From positions 1,273-27,139 of the forward strand of contig DKAS01000033.1 of assembly GCA_002448875.1 (NCBI GenBank): DNA of 25,867 bases. The letters are read 5' to 3'. The notes under the pieces were generated by a model. It was not told where the DNA came from. It worked only from the letters and a program-made list of their open reading frames with translations, and made no database searches. The number at the start of each line of letters is the position of its first letter. Position 1 is the first letter of the stretch. The stretch comes from Proteobacteria bacterium UBA6920 (lineage in GTDB: Bacteria > Pseudomonadota > Gammaproteobacteria > SG8-11). Positions 8,572-17,704 of the stretch are shown in pieces. Position numbers and translations under genes: made by a program.

Positions 8572-11500
8572 TGAAAACCTTTGCCGGTATCAATATCCAG
8601 CAGCAGGAAACTGGCACCACCGCCGCCGGTGGCCTGCCCGCATACTACCAGATTTTGATTGGCATCGATGACCAGCGCACGCCCTTCTGCGCGCTGCTGA
8701 TCCGCCAGCTGCAATTCGCCGGCGTCAGGACGCAGACTGTCTATTTTTTCGCCATCCGAATCCAGAACAACGATCTGCAATTCCCGGCCCGCGGCCGTGT
8801 CGACATAACCGACCGCGTAGAGATAGCCTTCCCGATCCAGGGCAATGGCGCGCAAACGACCGCCAGTGGCGGACTTATCCTCGTCCGCCAGCGCCATCCC
8901 GGCAGGCCAGCGCGGCAGAAATGCGCCGTCCAGTCGATCCAGTCGCCAGGTACCCTGACTGTCGGTGCCGGCAATGATGACATCGCCCTGCTCCGCCAGC
9001 GCCAGATCCTCCACCCGGTATTCAGCGCGCCATTCCAGCTCGGTCTGCCAGGCGCCGTCCTCCGCCGCCAGGGCTTGCAACCAGCCGAGACCATCGCCGT
9101 CGGCGCCAGCCACCAGCACCCGACAGGGCGGCGTGTCCATACAGCCGCTGACAACGACGGCATAGGCAGTGGTATCCGCACCGGTATGGCGTCGTTGCGC
9201 CCAGAGCAGATTGCCGTCCCGATCATACTTGGCGACCAGGGCATCGAACTGCCGGCCATTGTGCGATTCGCCGACGGCGTACACCGCATCGGCGTTAGCC
9301 GTCAGTTTGTAAAAGGCGTCGCTGCGACCCCGGCTCACGCCGTAGGTCTGCTGCCACAGGCGCTCGCCGCTGCTGTCGAACTTCACCAGCAGCCCGCGAT
9401 AAACATTGCCCTGCAGCAGGTAGCCGGCCAGATACACGCTCTGGTCCGGCGCCACCGTGACCCCGTAGCCATAACTGTGGGTACCCGCGGTCACCACCTG
9501 ATGCCACAGGCGCCGACCATCGGCGGCGAATTTCACCAGGTGCGCCACATAGCGCCCGCCGCTGTAGGCATAACCCGCGACATAGCGATTACCATAAGCA
9601 TCGGCCGTCATATCCTGCAGGTTTTCATCGGGAAAACCGTCGCCGGGGGACGCGGCGCCCAGCTCACCCGCCAGTCTGCTGATGCGGGAGCTGGCGTCGG
9701 CGCGCCGCTGCAAACGCGGCACGCTTTCCGCGAGATCGTCCGCCGACAGAATGCGAATGGCGGCTGGGAATTCGCCGCGCAGCGGCGGTGAGCCGTTGTC
9801 CTCGACCCGCAACTGGAAGCTGTAGTCGCCGCGTTCCCGCGGGATACCCTGAATACCGCAACCGCCAGCGGCGGCGCGCGCCAATCCCGGCGGCAGCTGG
9901 CCGCTGACGACGCTACAGGTGTAGGCGCCGCTGCCGCCGCTGATCAGCAACGGCACCTGGTAGCGCTCGCCCACCAGGCCGGCCGGCAGCGGCGGCGTCA
10001 GGTTGCGCAGGCCGGCGGCACCCACCCGCAGCGACAATCGACGTCGGGCGCCGGCATGCCGCGCATCCTGCACGCGCACGCTGAAGACATAATCGCCTGC
10101 GCGTTGCGGCGTGCCGCTGAGCAGGCCGCTGCTGACCAGTTGGATACCCGGCGGCAAGGGGTCATCGCTGCGCCAGCTGTAGGGCGCGCTGCCGCCCAGC
10201 GCCTGCAGCATAAAGGAATAACTGGCACCGACGGTGGCATCCTCAGGCGCCGTGGTCGCTACCGTCACCCCGTCCGTCGCTGCCGTCACCCGCAGGACAT
10301 AGTCCTTCTGCAGCGCATGTCCAGGCACAGCACTGTCGCTGATGTTGACCGTGACGGGATAATCACCGGCGGTCTGCGGTATGCCAGCCAGTTCCGCACC
10401 GAGAATATCGATGCCAGGCACGGTGGCGCTGATCAGGGTGGTGTAGGGCGGCACGCCGCCGGCCAGGCTGAAGCCGGTATGATAGACGACGCCGACCCGG
10501 GCCACGGGAATATCGTCCGGCCTGATGGTCGGACCGGCGGCGCCACCGTCACCGGGCAGACCGACGGCGGTAAGCAGCGCCACGCCATCGTTGCCCGGTT
10601 CGCCGTCGCCGGCGGTGTAGACGCTGGCGACGCTTTCCACCGCCGGCACCGCGCTGGCGCTCAGGGTGACACCGAGGGAGAACTGGCTGCCGGCGCCGGC
10701 GGCCAGCACTGCCGTCCGGACGCAACTGACCACCGGGCCGTCGGCAGCGCACTGCCAGTCGTTGCCGCCGCCTCCGGCATAGCTGAGGCCTACGGGCAAA
10801 GTCACGGTGACGGTGATCGGGCCGCGACTGGCACCGGCGCCCAGGTTTCGCACCTCCAGCAGGTAACCGGCGCTGGCACCGACGCTGAAATTGCCCACGG
10901 CGTGCATGCTCAAGGCCAGATCCGGCGGCGCCTCGACCACGGTGACGCAGGCGGAAAACTCCGACGTGCCCTCGCCGCCGGTGGCGGTAGCGGTCACCAC
11001 CTGGCCACTCTGCAACGGCGCCTGCAGCTGCTGCGCTGTAAACGTGCCGCTGCCGGCGGCATCGGTAAGCACGCTAACCTTTCCCAGATACTGCGCACCC
11101 TCGCCACTGCCGCTGCCATCGCATTGCGCGGACTGGTAAAAATGCAACGCGTACTCCTGATCTGGCGCCGAATCCAGAACACCGCTGATGCTGTTGCTGC
11201 CGGCGGTGGCCGCACCCAGCCGCGGGCCGTTCTGCAAACCGTTGGCGCCACCGTCCGTATCCATGCTGTCGTTAGCAGTGATACCGCTGACGCCCAGATC
11301 GATACCCAGACCGGCGTTGTCGTGGATACTGTTAGCCAGCAGGCGGTTGCCGCCGCCGGTCAGCACGGCGATGCCGCTGCCCCCGTTATAGGCAATGTAA
11401 TTCGCCGTGCCCGCCGGGTCGTCGCCCAGCAGATTGTCCGATGCATCCTGCACGCGAATACCGTGGCCGGCATTGCCCAAGGGCCGATCGTCGCCGGCGG

Positions 11501-14500
11501 CCAGGCCGATGCGGTTGCCGATGATGCTATTAGCCAGCGCGTAGACGCCGCTGATAAGGATGCCATCGCCACCATTGCCGGCGATGACATTGCCGGCGCC
11601 GACACGGTTGCCAGCGACGTTGTCGATCAGGAGCCCGGCGCCCCGGTTGGGCCGGGCGTCGTTGCCGGCGGCGTCGGTACCGATGAAATTGTCTTCGATG
11701 ACATTGCCGCCGCTGCCGCGGACGACGATGCCGTTACCGGCAAAGCCGTTGATGGCGAAGCCGCGCACCCGGCTGCTCCCCGCCCGCAGCACCAACCCAT
11801 CGGCCTGCCCGGCAAGGGCGCCGTGCAAAGTGATATGGCGCGTGGCGGCGGCGAAAGCTCCCGGCTGGGTCGCGGCATCGATGACCAGCCGGTCGCTGAT
11901 CTCCGGCAGCGCCTGCGCCAGGGTAATGGTGTGCGCGCCCGGGGGAGCAATATCGAAAACGATACGATCGGCGCCGGCGGCCAGATTAGCCTGGGTGATG
12001 GCGCCGCGCAGACTGCAATGACTGCGGTCGCAACGGCTGTCATCGGCGGCATCGCTGTCCACATTCACCACCAGCGCGGCGTTGGCGTCCTGCACGCGCA
12101 GGGTCAGTGACTGGGCCCCGTAATCCAGCCGCCAGTCAAGCTGCGCCGCCAGCGGCGGCAGGTTGTGAGTGGTGAATTTTCCGCTGACCCCGCTGCTGCC
12201 GTTCACCGCCAGAAAAACGTCCGTGGCACTGAAGGTGTAGCCATTGCTCGCCACCGCGCTCAACATGCCGCCCAGCACCAGGCTGCTGGCCTGCAATTGG
12301 TCATAGTTGCTGCCCGCTGTGCTGCCGCCCAGCTCCAGCGCCACCTCGCTGCTGCCGCTCAAGGTCACCGCCGCCAGCAGGGTCAGGCGACCCAGCGGCG
12401 CGCCGGGGGCGATGCGGCCGTTATTGGTAAAGGACGCGCCGCCCATGTCGAGGGTACCGCTGCCACCGAGGGTGGCGCCCAGTTGATTGTCGAAGCTGCC
12501 GGCCAGGCTGAGGGTGGAGGCCGCGGTGAGCTGCAGGCTGCCACGATTGAGCAGATTACCGGTGATCCGGCCATTGCCGGCGAACTGCACGCCGGCGAGG
12601 TTTGCCACTTCCAGGTGGCGGAACATGCTGCTGCCGGCATTGTTACCGGCATTGGCAAACGCAATGCGCTGCGGCCGTGTGCCGGCCAACACCGTACGGT
12701 GATTACTGCCCGGGCGAAACGCCGCGCCGGCGCCGCTGCCACTGTTGTCCTGCAAGAAATCGCCGCCCAGAGTCAACACCCCATTGCTCAGCAGGCCTTC
12801 GGTACTGGCTCCGGCGAAAGTGGCGGTGCCGTCAATCCGCAGCGTGCCGTTGGCGTCCTGCATCAGCAGAGCGGCATCGTCGCTGACCGTGAAATCGCCC
12901 GCCACCCGCAGCGCCTGCGCCCCCAGACGCAGGCGGCCACCGCCGCGCAGGCGTAGTGCACCATCGACCCGGGTCGGACCCTGCAAGGAGACATCGCCCT
13001 GTACGGTCAGTGCCGCCAGCGTGCCGCGCAGGCCGGTCGCGGCGCCGCTGAGCACGACGGTGCCGCTGCCGCTGATGCCGCCGCTCGCATCCAGATTACC
13101 GCTCACCGTCAGAGTGGCGGCGGTGAGGGACAAGCCGCCGTCGTTTTCTATCCAGAGATCGTCGACCGCGGCATCAGCATCCAGGCGCGGCAGATTGACC
13201 GCCGCCGCCAGCAACACATCATCCTGCGCCCCGGGCACTCCTTGACTGCCCGCCGGGCCGGGCGCCTGCCAGTTGGCCGCGACATTCCAGGCCGTGGACG
13301 CGCTGCCCAGCCATCTGTGGCTGTACGCCTGCACCATGATATTGAACGTGATCGCGGTGGACAAAACCGGATTGCCACTGTCGCTCACCGTCAGGGTCAG
13401 CGGGCCGTAATTGCCGGTGGTCACCGTAGCGCCGGGATTGATCTGCAATTGATAGTGAGTGGCATCGCTCTGCGCCAGGCTGACAAAACCGGGAAACCCG
13501 CTGCTGGTGACGCGCAGCCCGGTGCTGCCGTCGGGGTCGCTGAGCGTAAACGGCACGCTCAACAACCGACCGCGGGCGGCATTGATTTGCATACCGGCGG
13601 CCAGACCGCCGAGGCCAGGCGGCCGGTTCACATCGCTGACCGTCAGCGTAAATACTTTGCTGTCGTGAGCCGGTGGACTGGCGCTGTCGGCGACCGTCAC
13701 CGTCAGACTATAGACGCCGCTGTTATTGTAATCCGGCGCCACGGACAATTCGGCCGTGCCATCCTGGTGATCGCGCAGGCTGACAAAACCCTGGGCCGCC
13801 GCCGGCGCCGACAATTGAAAACTGAGTTTATCCCCGGCATTGGCATCGGTTGCCGCCAGCGCGATGCTGCGCGTCTGCCCCTCGGCGACGCTGATATCGG
13901 CCAGCGGCGCCAGCACCGGCGCCAGGTTGGTGGAATTCGCCGGCTGAATGGTCAAGTTCACCGTGGCGACGGCGGACACCGCGCCATACACATCGGTCAG
14001 CATATAGCTGAAACTGTCGCTGGTGCCGGGCGAACCGTCGTGGTGATAAATCAACAGGGTGGTGCCGCTGCTGCCGCTGATCTTGCTGACCGTGCCGTGG
14101 GCGGGTGCGCCGGTAATGGCGAGTACGGCGCTGGCCAGGCCGCCGACCTTGTCCTGATCGTTGGCCAGCACATCCAGAGTGACGGTTCCGCCGGACGGTA
14201 TATCCAGGCTGGGGCCGACAATCGCCCGATTGTCGTCGTCCAGCGCCAGTGGCCGATCGTTGACGGTGATGGCCAGATGCAGCACCTGGCTGCCGTCCAG
14301 AATGCTGTCGGCCTGCAGGCTGGCCTGATAGGGCGTGGCGCTGACCTGGGCGGGAGTGGGATTCCAGCTCAGGGTGCCACTGCTGGTGGTGCTGTTGGTA
14401 AATGCGGCGCCTGCCGGCAGGCTCAGCGCCTTAAGCGTAATGGATTTGACCAGGGGATTGTCAGAACGCGCCTCGACGGCAAGGGCCAGACCGGACGCGC

Positions 14501-14645
14501 CGGCGGTGACCGTGTGCGCGGAATTATCCGCGGGGGTGAAAATGATGGCGGCGTCGACACCACCGGCAAAGGACAAAACGGCGAGCAGTGCCAGCGCCCT
14601 GCCTGACCTGGTCCACCATCGTGGGTACGCGGGAACGGACAACAT
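8568..14645 (-). CDS. 2025-residue secreted mosaic protein: Ig/cadherin-like, CSLREA/beta-helix, DUF11-like, propeller-like repeats
   Basis: A signal peptide (hydrophobic core ALALLAVLSFAGG, cut near VDA|AII) heads a wholly beta-rich protein. About residues 33-440 hold several Ig/cadherin-like modules (DVLANDQD, FSYMLTDVYGAVS, VAEGQTRSIALAATD). About 445-860 hold short Gly/Ser/Thr repeats like those of autotransporter passengers (WLGSASTAWNVAANW). Near 876 is the CSLREA-type motif CSLRGAITQAN, followed by a right-handed beta-helix region (VIEDNFIGTDAAGN, NVIAGNGGDGI). DUF11-like sequence lies at 1240-1370, three He_PIG-like modules at 1376-1650, and propeller-like repeats at 1665-2025 (VYLAGYLLQG, LLVKFDSSG, LLWAQ). 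The start has a perfect AGGAGG five bases upstream. There is no C-terminal barrel, LPXTG, PEP-CTERM or transmembrane anchor. Adhesin, matrix or enzyme-scaffold roles are all possible. Confidence 0.85.
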   Translation of the reverse strand: MLSVPAYPRWWTRSGRALALLAVLSFAGGVDAAIIFTPADNSAHTVTAGASGLALAVEARSDNPLVKSITLKALSLPAGAAFTNSTTSSGTLSWNPTPAQVSATPYQASLQADSILDGSQVLHLAITVNDRPLALDDDNRAIVGPSLDIPSGGTVTLDVLANDQDKVGGLASAVLAITGAPAHGTVSKISGSSGTTLLIYHHDGSPGTSDSFSYMLTDVYGAVSAVATVNLTIQPANSTNLAPVLAPLADISVAEGQTRSIALAATDANAGDKLSFQLSAPAAAQGFVSLRDHQDGTAELSVAPDYNNSGVYSLTVTVADSASPPAHDSKVFTLTVSDVNRPPGLGGLAAGMQINAARGRLLSVPFTLSDPDGSTGLRVTSSGFPGFVSLAQSDATHYQLQINPGATVTTGNYGPLTLTVSDSGNPVLSTAITFNIMVQAYSHRWLGSASTAWNVAANWQAPGPAGSQGVPGAQDDVLLAAAVNLPRLDADAAVDDLWIENDGGLSLTAATLTVSGNLDASGGISGSGTVVLSGAATGLRGTLAALTVQGDVSLQGPTRVDGALRLRGGGRLRLGAQALRVAGDFTVSDDAALLMQDANGTLRIDGTATFAGASTEGLLSNGVLTLGGDFLQDNSGSGAGAAFRPGSNHRTVLAGTRPQRIAFANAGNNAGSSMFRHLEVANLAGVQFAGNGRITGNLLNRGSLQLTAASTLSLAGSFDNQLGATLGGSGTLDMGGASFTNNGRIAPGAPLGRLTLLAAVTLSGSSEVALELGGSTAGSNYDQLQASSLVLGGMLSAVASNGYTFSATDVFLAVNGSSGVSGKFTTHNLPPLAAQLDWRLDYGAQSLTLRVQDANAALVVNVDSDAADDSRCDRSHCSLRGAITQANLAAGADRIVFDIAPPGAHTITLAQALPEISDRLVIDAATQPGAFAAATRHITLHGALAGQADGLVLRAGSSRVRGFAINGFAGNGIVVRGSGGNVIEDNFIGTDAAGNDARPNRGAGLLIDNVAGNRVGAGNVIAGNGGDGILISGVYALANSIIGNRIGLAAGDDRPLGNAGHGIRVQDASDNLLGDDPAGTANYIAYNGGSGIAVLTGGGNRLLANSIHDNAGLGIDLGVSGITANDSMDTDGGANGLQNGPRLGAATAGSNSISGVLDSAPDQEYALHFYQSAQCDGSGSGEGAQYLGKVSVLTDAAGSGTFTAQQLQAPLQSGQVVTATATGGEGTSEFSACVTVVEAPPDLALSMHAVGNFSVGASAGYLLEVRNLGAGASRGPITVTVTLPVGLSYAGGGGNDWQCAADGPVVSCVRTAVLAAGAGSQFSLGVTLSASAVPAVESVASVYTAGDGEPGNDGVALLTAVGLPGDGGAAGPTIRPDDIPVARVGVVYHTGFSLAGGVPPYTTLISATVPGIDILGAELAGIPQTAGDYPVTVNISDSAVPGHALQKDYVLRVTAATDGVTVATTAPEDATVGASYSFMLQALGGSAPYSWRSDDPLPPGIQLVSSGLLSGTPQRAGDYVFSVRVQDARHAGARRRLSLRVGAAGLRNLTPPLPAGLVGERYQVPLLISGGSGAYTCSVVSGQLPPGLARAAAGGCGIQGIPRERGDYSFQLRVEDNGSPPLRGEFPAAIRILSADDLAESVPRLQRRADASSRISRLAGELGAASPGDGFPDENLQDMTADAYGNRYVAGYAYSGGRYVAHLVKFAADGRRLWHQVVTAGTHSYGYGVTVAPDQSVYLAGYLLQGNVYRGLLVKFDSSGERLWQQTYGVSRGRSDAFYKLTANADAVYAVGESHNGRQFDALVAKYDRDGNLLWAQRRHTGADTTAYAVVVSGCMDTPPCRVLVAGADGDGLGWLQALAAEDGAWQTELEWRAEYRVEDLALAEQGDVIIAGTDSQGTWRLDRLDGAFLPRWPAGMALADEDKSATGGRLRAIALDREGYLYAVGYVDTAAGRELQIVVLDSDGEKIDSLRPDAGELQLADQQRAEGRALVIDANQNLVVCGQATGGGGASFLLLDIDTGKGFQ

Positions 14646-14667
14646 AGTTGCCTCCTAGAGCGGCGCC

Positions 14668-15393
14668 TCAGGGCGGATTGAGCTGCTGCGGCAGCGGCAG
14701 CGCCGAGGGAATAACGGGCGCGGTGCCGGCGGGATCGGCGGACTGCAAACCGCCGGCGCTCAGATCGAGCGGGCTGCCGCTGTGGATCACGGAGCGATTG
14801 TGCAAGGCCGCAGCCCCCTCCTCGCCGCTGAGCAGATTCGCCACCATCGGCCGCTGGCCGGTGGCGATGATTGCCCCCTGACCGGCATACAGCACCACGC
14901 CGTCGTAGCCACCACTCGCGCCCTGCAGACGCATGGCCCCGGTCAGCACCAGCACCTGGGTACGGGCGAATTCCGCGCTGATTTCCAGTTCCGCGCCGCT
15001 GACCGGGATGCGCGCCTCGCTGGTCTGCACCACGAAAGCCTGGGCGGCGAAAGACGGCGCCACCCGCAGCTGGATACGGCCGCGCACCAGCTGCAGCAGC
15101 GCCTCGGCGCCGGCGCCGGCGGTGTAGTGCACAATCTCCAGGCGGCTGTTGCCGCCCATGACAATACGGCTGCCATCGTGCATCGCCAGCAGCACACCGC
15201 CGTCACTTTTGGTACGCAGCACCTCCTGGTCGGAAATCACCTGGCCCTGCTGCAGCTGGCGCAACTGACCGCTGGCGTCACGGGCGTCGGCGCGCCCCTG
15301 CAGTAGCGCCACCCTGCCGATTTCCAGCGCCGGCGCCGGCACCGCCAGCAGCGCGCAGTAAACCCCCGCCAGCAGCCGCCATGCCGTCTTCAT
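14668..15393 (-). CDS. Periplasmic FecR-domain protein
   Basis: The 241-residue protein has a signal peptide (MKTAWRLLAGVYCALLAVPAPA, cut before LEIG) and a FecR-like beta domain. It reads ALLQGRADARDASGQ, GQVISDQEVLRTKSDG, VLLAMHDGSRIVMGGNSRLEI and LVRGRIQLRV, followed by QTSEARIPVSGAELEI. In this family the domain lies in the periplasm. Here there is no membrane anchor and no ECF sigma factor partner, so iron-type signalling is unlikely. The start ATG 15393 has GGAGG four bases upstream and overlaps the stop of the TPR gene (ATGA). The longer frame to 15540 overlaps that gene and is rejected. The C-terminus is Pro/Leu-rich. The 22-bp spacing to the giant gene suggests a role in its assembly or surface display, which is an inference. 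Confidence 0.85.
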   Translation of the reverse strand: MKTAWRLLAGVYCALLAVPAPALEIGRVALLQGRADARDASGQLRQLQQGQVISDQEVLRTKSDGGVLLAMHDGSRIVMGGNSRLEIVHYTAGAGAEALLQLVRGRIQLRVAPSFAAQAFVVQTSEARIPVSGAELEISAEFARTQVLVLTGAMRLQGASGGYDGVVLYAGQGAIIATGQRPMVANLLSGEEGAAALHNRSVIHSGSPLDLSAGGLQSADPAGTAPVIPSALPLPQQLNPP

Positions 15394-16979
15394 TGCGCCT
15401 CCATGCGCCAGAGCACGCCCAGGGTGAGAACATTGCGCCGGTAACTGTAGACATCGATATTGGAATGCTGGCTGGATGCGACGTACTGCAGCTGGTACTC
15501 CCACGGCCGGCGCGCGGCATACTGCAACAACAAAGACCACTGACTGGTGCGATCCTGGCGCCGTGCGGCGAAAATACTGTGCACATGATCGTAATCCTGA
15601 CGGCTGCCCTGCCAGGCGATGCCGCCTTTGATGGGTGGACTGAAGCGGTAGTCGGCCTGCAGCAGATACGCCGTTTCCGCCCGGGCCCAGTTGGCACCGT
15701 CCGCAGCACGGTGGCCGCGCTGCAGGTTCGCCCGCAATTGCGCCCGATGATCGGCGACAAACCAGGCGCCGTACATTCCCAGGCCACGGTAACTGCCGCT
15801 GCGACTTTCCTCCGCTGCTACCGCCTCGCTGATATCTTCGACTTCAGCGCGCAGGTAGCCCATGACGGTGGCGGTGTCAGTCCAGCGCAAGTAGGCGCCG
15901 GGACTGGAACGGTAAGCGCTGAGATAGGTGCTGCCATCGAGCCGCTGCTGTTCCAGTCCGACGGGAAAGCGCAAACCCCAGCGCCCCTGGGAATAAGCGG
16001 GACTGAATACATACGCGAGGCGTTGTGTGTCGAATTGCCGCAGTTCGTCGTGCCGGCTGGCGTAGAGGTGAGCTTCGTGATACAAGGCCCAGTACGGGTT
16101 GAACTCCTGGCGGTAGAGCAGATCACCGGTCAACACCCAGCGGTCATCGCGCTTGCCGCCGCCATTGCTGCTGACCGGCGTACCCTGCGGCAGCAAGGCC
16201 ACGTTGCTGTCGTTTTCCAGGCGTAACCCGACCTCCCCCACCAGCGCGCGCTCCAGGCGCGCCAGCTGTTGCAGCAGTACCTGGTCGCGGCGACCGTCCA
16301 ACCCCAGCGCATCCCCGGTCGCCGCGTCCGCCAGCAGGCGGGTGGCGGCTTCGATGCGCCCACTGCGCACGTAAGCCTGCAACAGGGGCAAGGCGACGTA
16401 ATCACGCGCCGCGCTCGACAGTTGCAAGGCCAGTTGCCAGGCGGCCATGGCGTCGTAATCCTGGCCCATGGCGGCCAGCGCCCGTCCTTCCAGCCAACGC
16501 ACCTGCGGCTTGTAGGCGACCATTTGTTTGAGTAACTGCAGGTAGTCCAGCGCCCGCCGCGGATTGCCATCGGCCAGTTCGATCTCGGCCAGCGCCTGCA
16601 TTATGCTCTCGTCGCGCTGAAAGAACTCAAGCACGCTGGTCAGCGCGGTTCTCGCCTCGCGGTAGCGATTGAGATGAAAATAGGTCAAACCCAGCAGGCG
16701 CACCACTTCCGCCTGATCTTTGCCCACCGGCAGGCTTTCTAATTGCTGAAAATCCATGGCACCGCCCTGACCGTGAGCGGGCAGCGACTCCAGCCGCACC
16801 TGGAGAAAAGCATCGAGCGCTTCTTCAAAATTTTCCTGGGAAAAATTGCGCAACCCGGACTCCATGGTTGCATTGCGATCATCGCCGTAGGCCGGCGCGG
16901 AGCACAGCGGCAGGGTCAACGTCACGGCCACCAGAGTGATGACTGCCAAATCCATCAGCGGGTACATTCTGATATTCAT
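15390..16979 (-). CDS. TPR-repeat outer-membrane beta-barrel protein (Slam-like architecture)
   Basis: The protein has about 529 residues from the ATG at 16979. It has a signal peptide ending near SAPAYG, TPR-like helices over roughly residues 35-230 (FEEALDAFLQ, GLTYFHLNRYREARTAL, IELADGNPRRALDYL), then an aromatic-rich region of alternating strands from about 250 to the end (GLRLENDSNVALLP, YWALYHEAHLYASRHD, WGLRFPVGLEQQRL, WEYQLQYVASSQHS). N-terminal TPR plus a DUF560-like barrel is the layout of surface lipoprotein assembly modulators (Slam), but I cannot confirm homology. The last residue is Gln, not the usual aromatic of barrel proteins. Start choice is uncertain. AGGGG abuts this ATG and lies 12 bp before a second ATG at 16967; GTG 17006 directly follows an in-frame TAA. 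Confidence 0.75.
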   Translation of the reverse strand: MNIRMYPLMDLAVITLVAVTLTLPLCSAPAYGDDRNATMESGLRNFSQENFEEALDAFLQVRLESLPAHGQGGAMDFQQLESLPVGKDQAEVVRLLGLTYFHLNRYREARTALTSVLEFFQRDESIMQALAEIELADGNPRRALDYLQLLKQMVAYKPQVRWLEGRALAAMGQDYDAMAAWQLALQLSSAARDYVALPLLQAYVRSGRIEAATRLLADAATGDALGLDGRRDQVLLQQLARLERALVGEVGLRLENDSNVALLPQGTPVSSNGGGKRDDRWVLTGDLLYRQEFNPYWALYHEAHLYASRHDELRQFDTQRLAYVFSPAYSQGRWGLRFPVGLEQQRLDGSTYLSAYRSSPGAYLRWTDTATVMGYLRAEVEDISEAVAAEESRSGSYRGLGMYGAWFVADHRAQLRANLQRGHRAADGANWARAETAYLLQADYRFSPPIKGGIAWQGSRQDYDHVHSIFAARRQDRTSQWSLLLQYAARRPWEYQLQYVASSQHSNIDVYSYRRNVLTLGVLWRMEAQ

Positions 16980-17006
16980 CCCCTGCCACAATAAAGCATT
17001 GAACAC

Positions 17007-17075
17007 TTATGGCGACCGGATCTGGTCAGTCGGCGCGGTGGCGGCGGTAATCTGCTGCGGTTTATTACCGTGCAT
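17007..17075 (-). CDS. Possible 22-codon leader peptide upstream of the TPR-barrel gene
   Basis: ATG at 17075 is preceded by AGGGA seven bases upstream and opens a 22-codon frame (begins MHGNKPQQITAAT, ends IRSP) that stops at TAA 17009..17007. It lies in the transcribed leader of the predicted promoter at 17101. A CGGTAAT/ATTACCG hairpin (17045..17070) falls inside it. The peptide has no run of a single amino acid. It could be a translational attenuator or a chance frame. Confidence 0.3.
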   Translation of the reverse strand: MHGNKPQQITAATAPTDQIRSP

Positions 17076-17100
17076 CGCGCCGTCCCTGGTCGTGGCGGCC

Positions 17101-17129
17101 ATTATAGCGAAACCCGTCGCCAGGGACAG
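17101..17129 (-). promoter_or_regulatory. Promoter of the TPR/FecR/giant-protein operon
   Basis: A perfect TATAAT (17106..17101) has a weak -35 CTGTCC (17129..17124) 17 bp upstream. Transcription would start near 17094, leaving a leader of roughly 115 nt. The weak -35 suggests an activator may be needed. Confidence 0.5.
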
Positions 17130-17257
17130 ATGGGGAAGCGGGGAAAATTCTTATTGTAGACATTTGACCGGCGAAAACATCGATTGCGCTGCGGAAATTA
17201 CCGCCCTAAGCGAAACCGGTTGTCTGGCCGATGCGCTGCTTAGCCATGGCAGCAGTC

Positions 17258-17701
17258 TTACTGCAAAGCAAATTTGTCGTTCAAGCTGCGCAAGCGCTCA
17301 CTGAGACTGCGCATGATGCCCAGAGCGAGCTCCGGATAGTTGATGATCAGCCCCTGGAATCGGCCTTTTTCCAGACTGTAGATCCTGGCCGGTTGCAACA
17401 CGCAGGCGGTGGCGGAACGCGGCTTTCCATCGAGCATGCCCATTTCGCCGAAACATTCGCCGGCGCCGAGCACGGCGACATAGTCACCGGTGGCGCCGCG
17501 GCTCTGCAGGCTCACGCCTACCTGTCCCGATTCGATGATATACATTTTGTCGCCGCGATCACCGCGGGAAAAAATCGTATCGCCCGCGAAAAATTCCTCG
17601 ACCACGAATTCACCGGCGACCACCTGCAGATCCTCGGTGACGATACCGTGAAACAGGTTGGTCTTCTTGATCAGGAGAACGGTTTTAAACAAATCTCGCA
17701 T
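17258..17701 (-). CDS. Stand-alone cyclic-nucleotide-binding-domain protein
   Basis: The 147-residue protein is essentially one cNMP-binding beta-roll. A short N-terminal helix (LIKKTNLFHGIVTEDLQVVA) precedes strands with FFAGDTIFSRGDRGDKMYIIESG. The phosphate-binding cassette GECFGEMGMLDGKPRSATA has the expected Gly-Glu, Arg and Ser-Ala residues. A C-terminal helix (LGIMRSLSERLRSLND) closes it. There is no helix-turn-helix or catalytic domain, so it is a sensor subunit and not a regulator by itself. A GGTGA lies eight bases before ATG 17701. The frame is the same as that of the upstream transporter gene, separated by TAG and one ACT codon, so the two could be a split fusion. Confidence 0.88.
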   Translation of the reverse strand: MRDLFKTVLLIKKTNLFHGIVTEDLQVVAGEFVVEEFFAGDTIFSRGDRGDKMYIIESGQVGVSLQSRGATGDYVAVLGAGECFGEMGMLDGKPRSATACVLQPARIYSLEKGRFQGLIINYPELALGIMRSLSERLRSLNDKFALQ

Positions 17702-17704
17702 AGT

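Noticed and set aside
10056..12110. Plus-strand open frame of 684 codons
   Set aside because: Antisense to the giant secreted protein, low-complexity Ala/Gly/Asp composition, no ribosome-binding site.
13242..14606. Plus-strand open frame of 454 codons
   Set aside because: Antisense shadow of the Ig/cadherin-like region of the giant gene.
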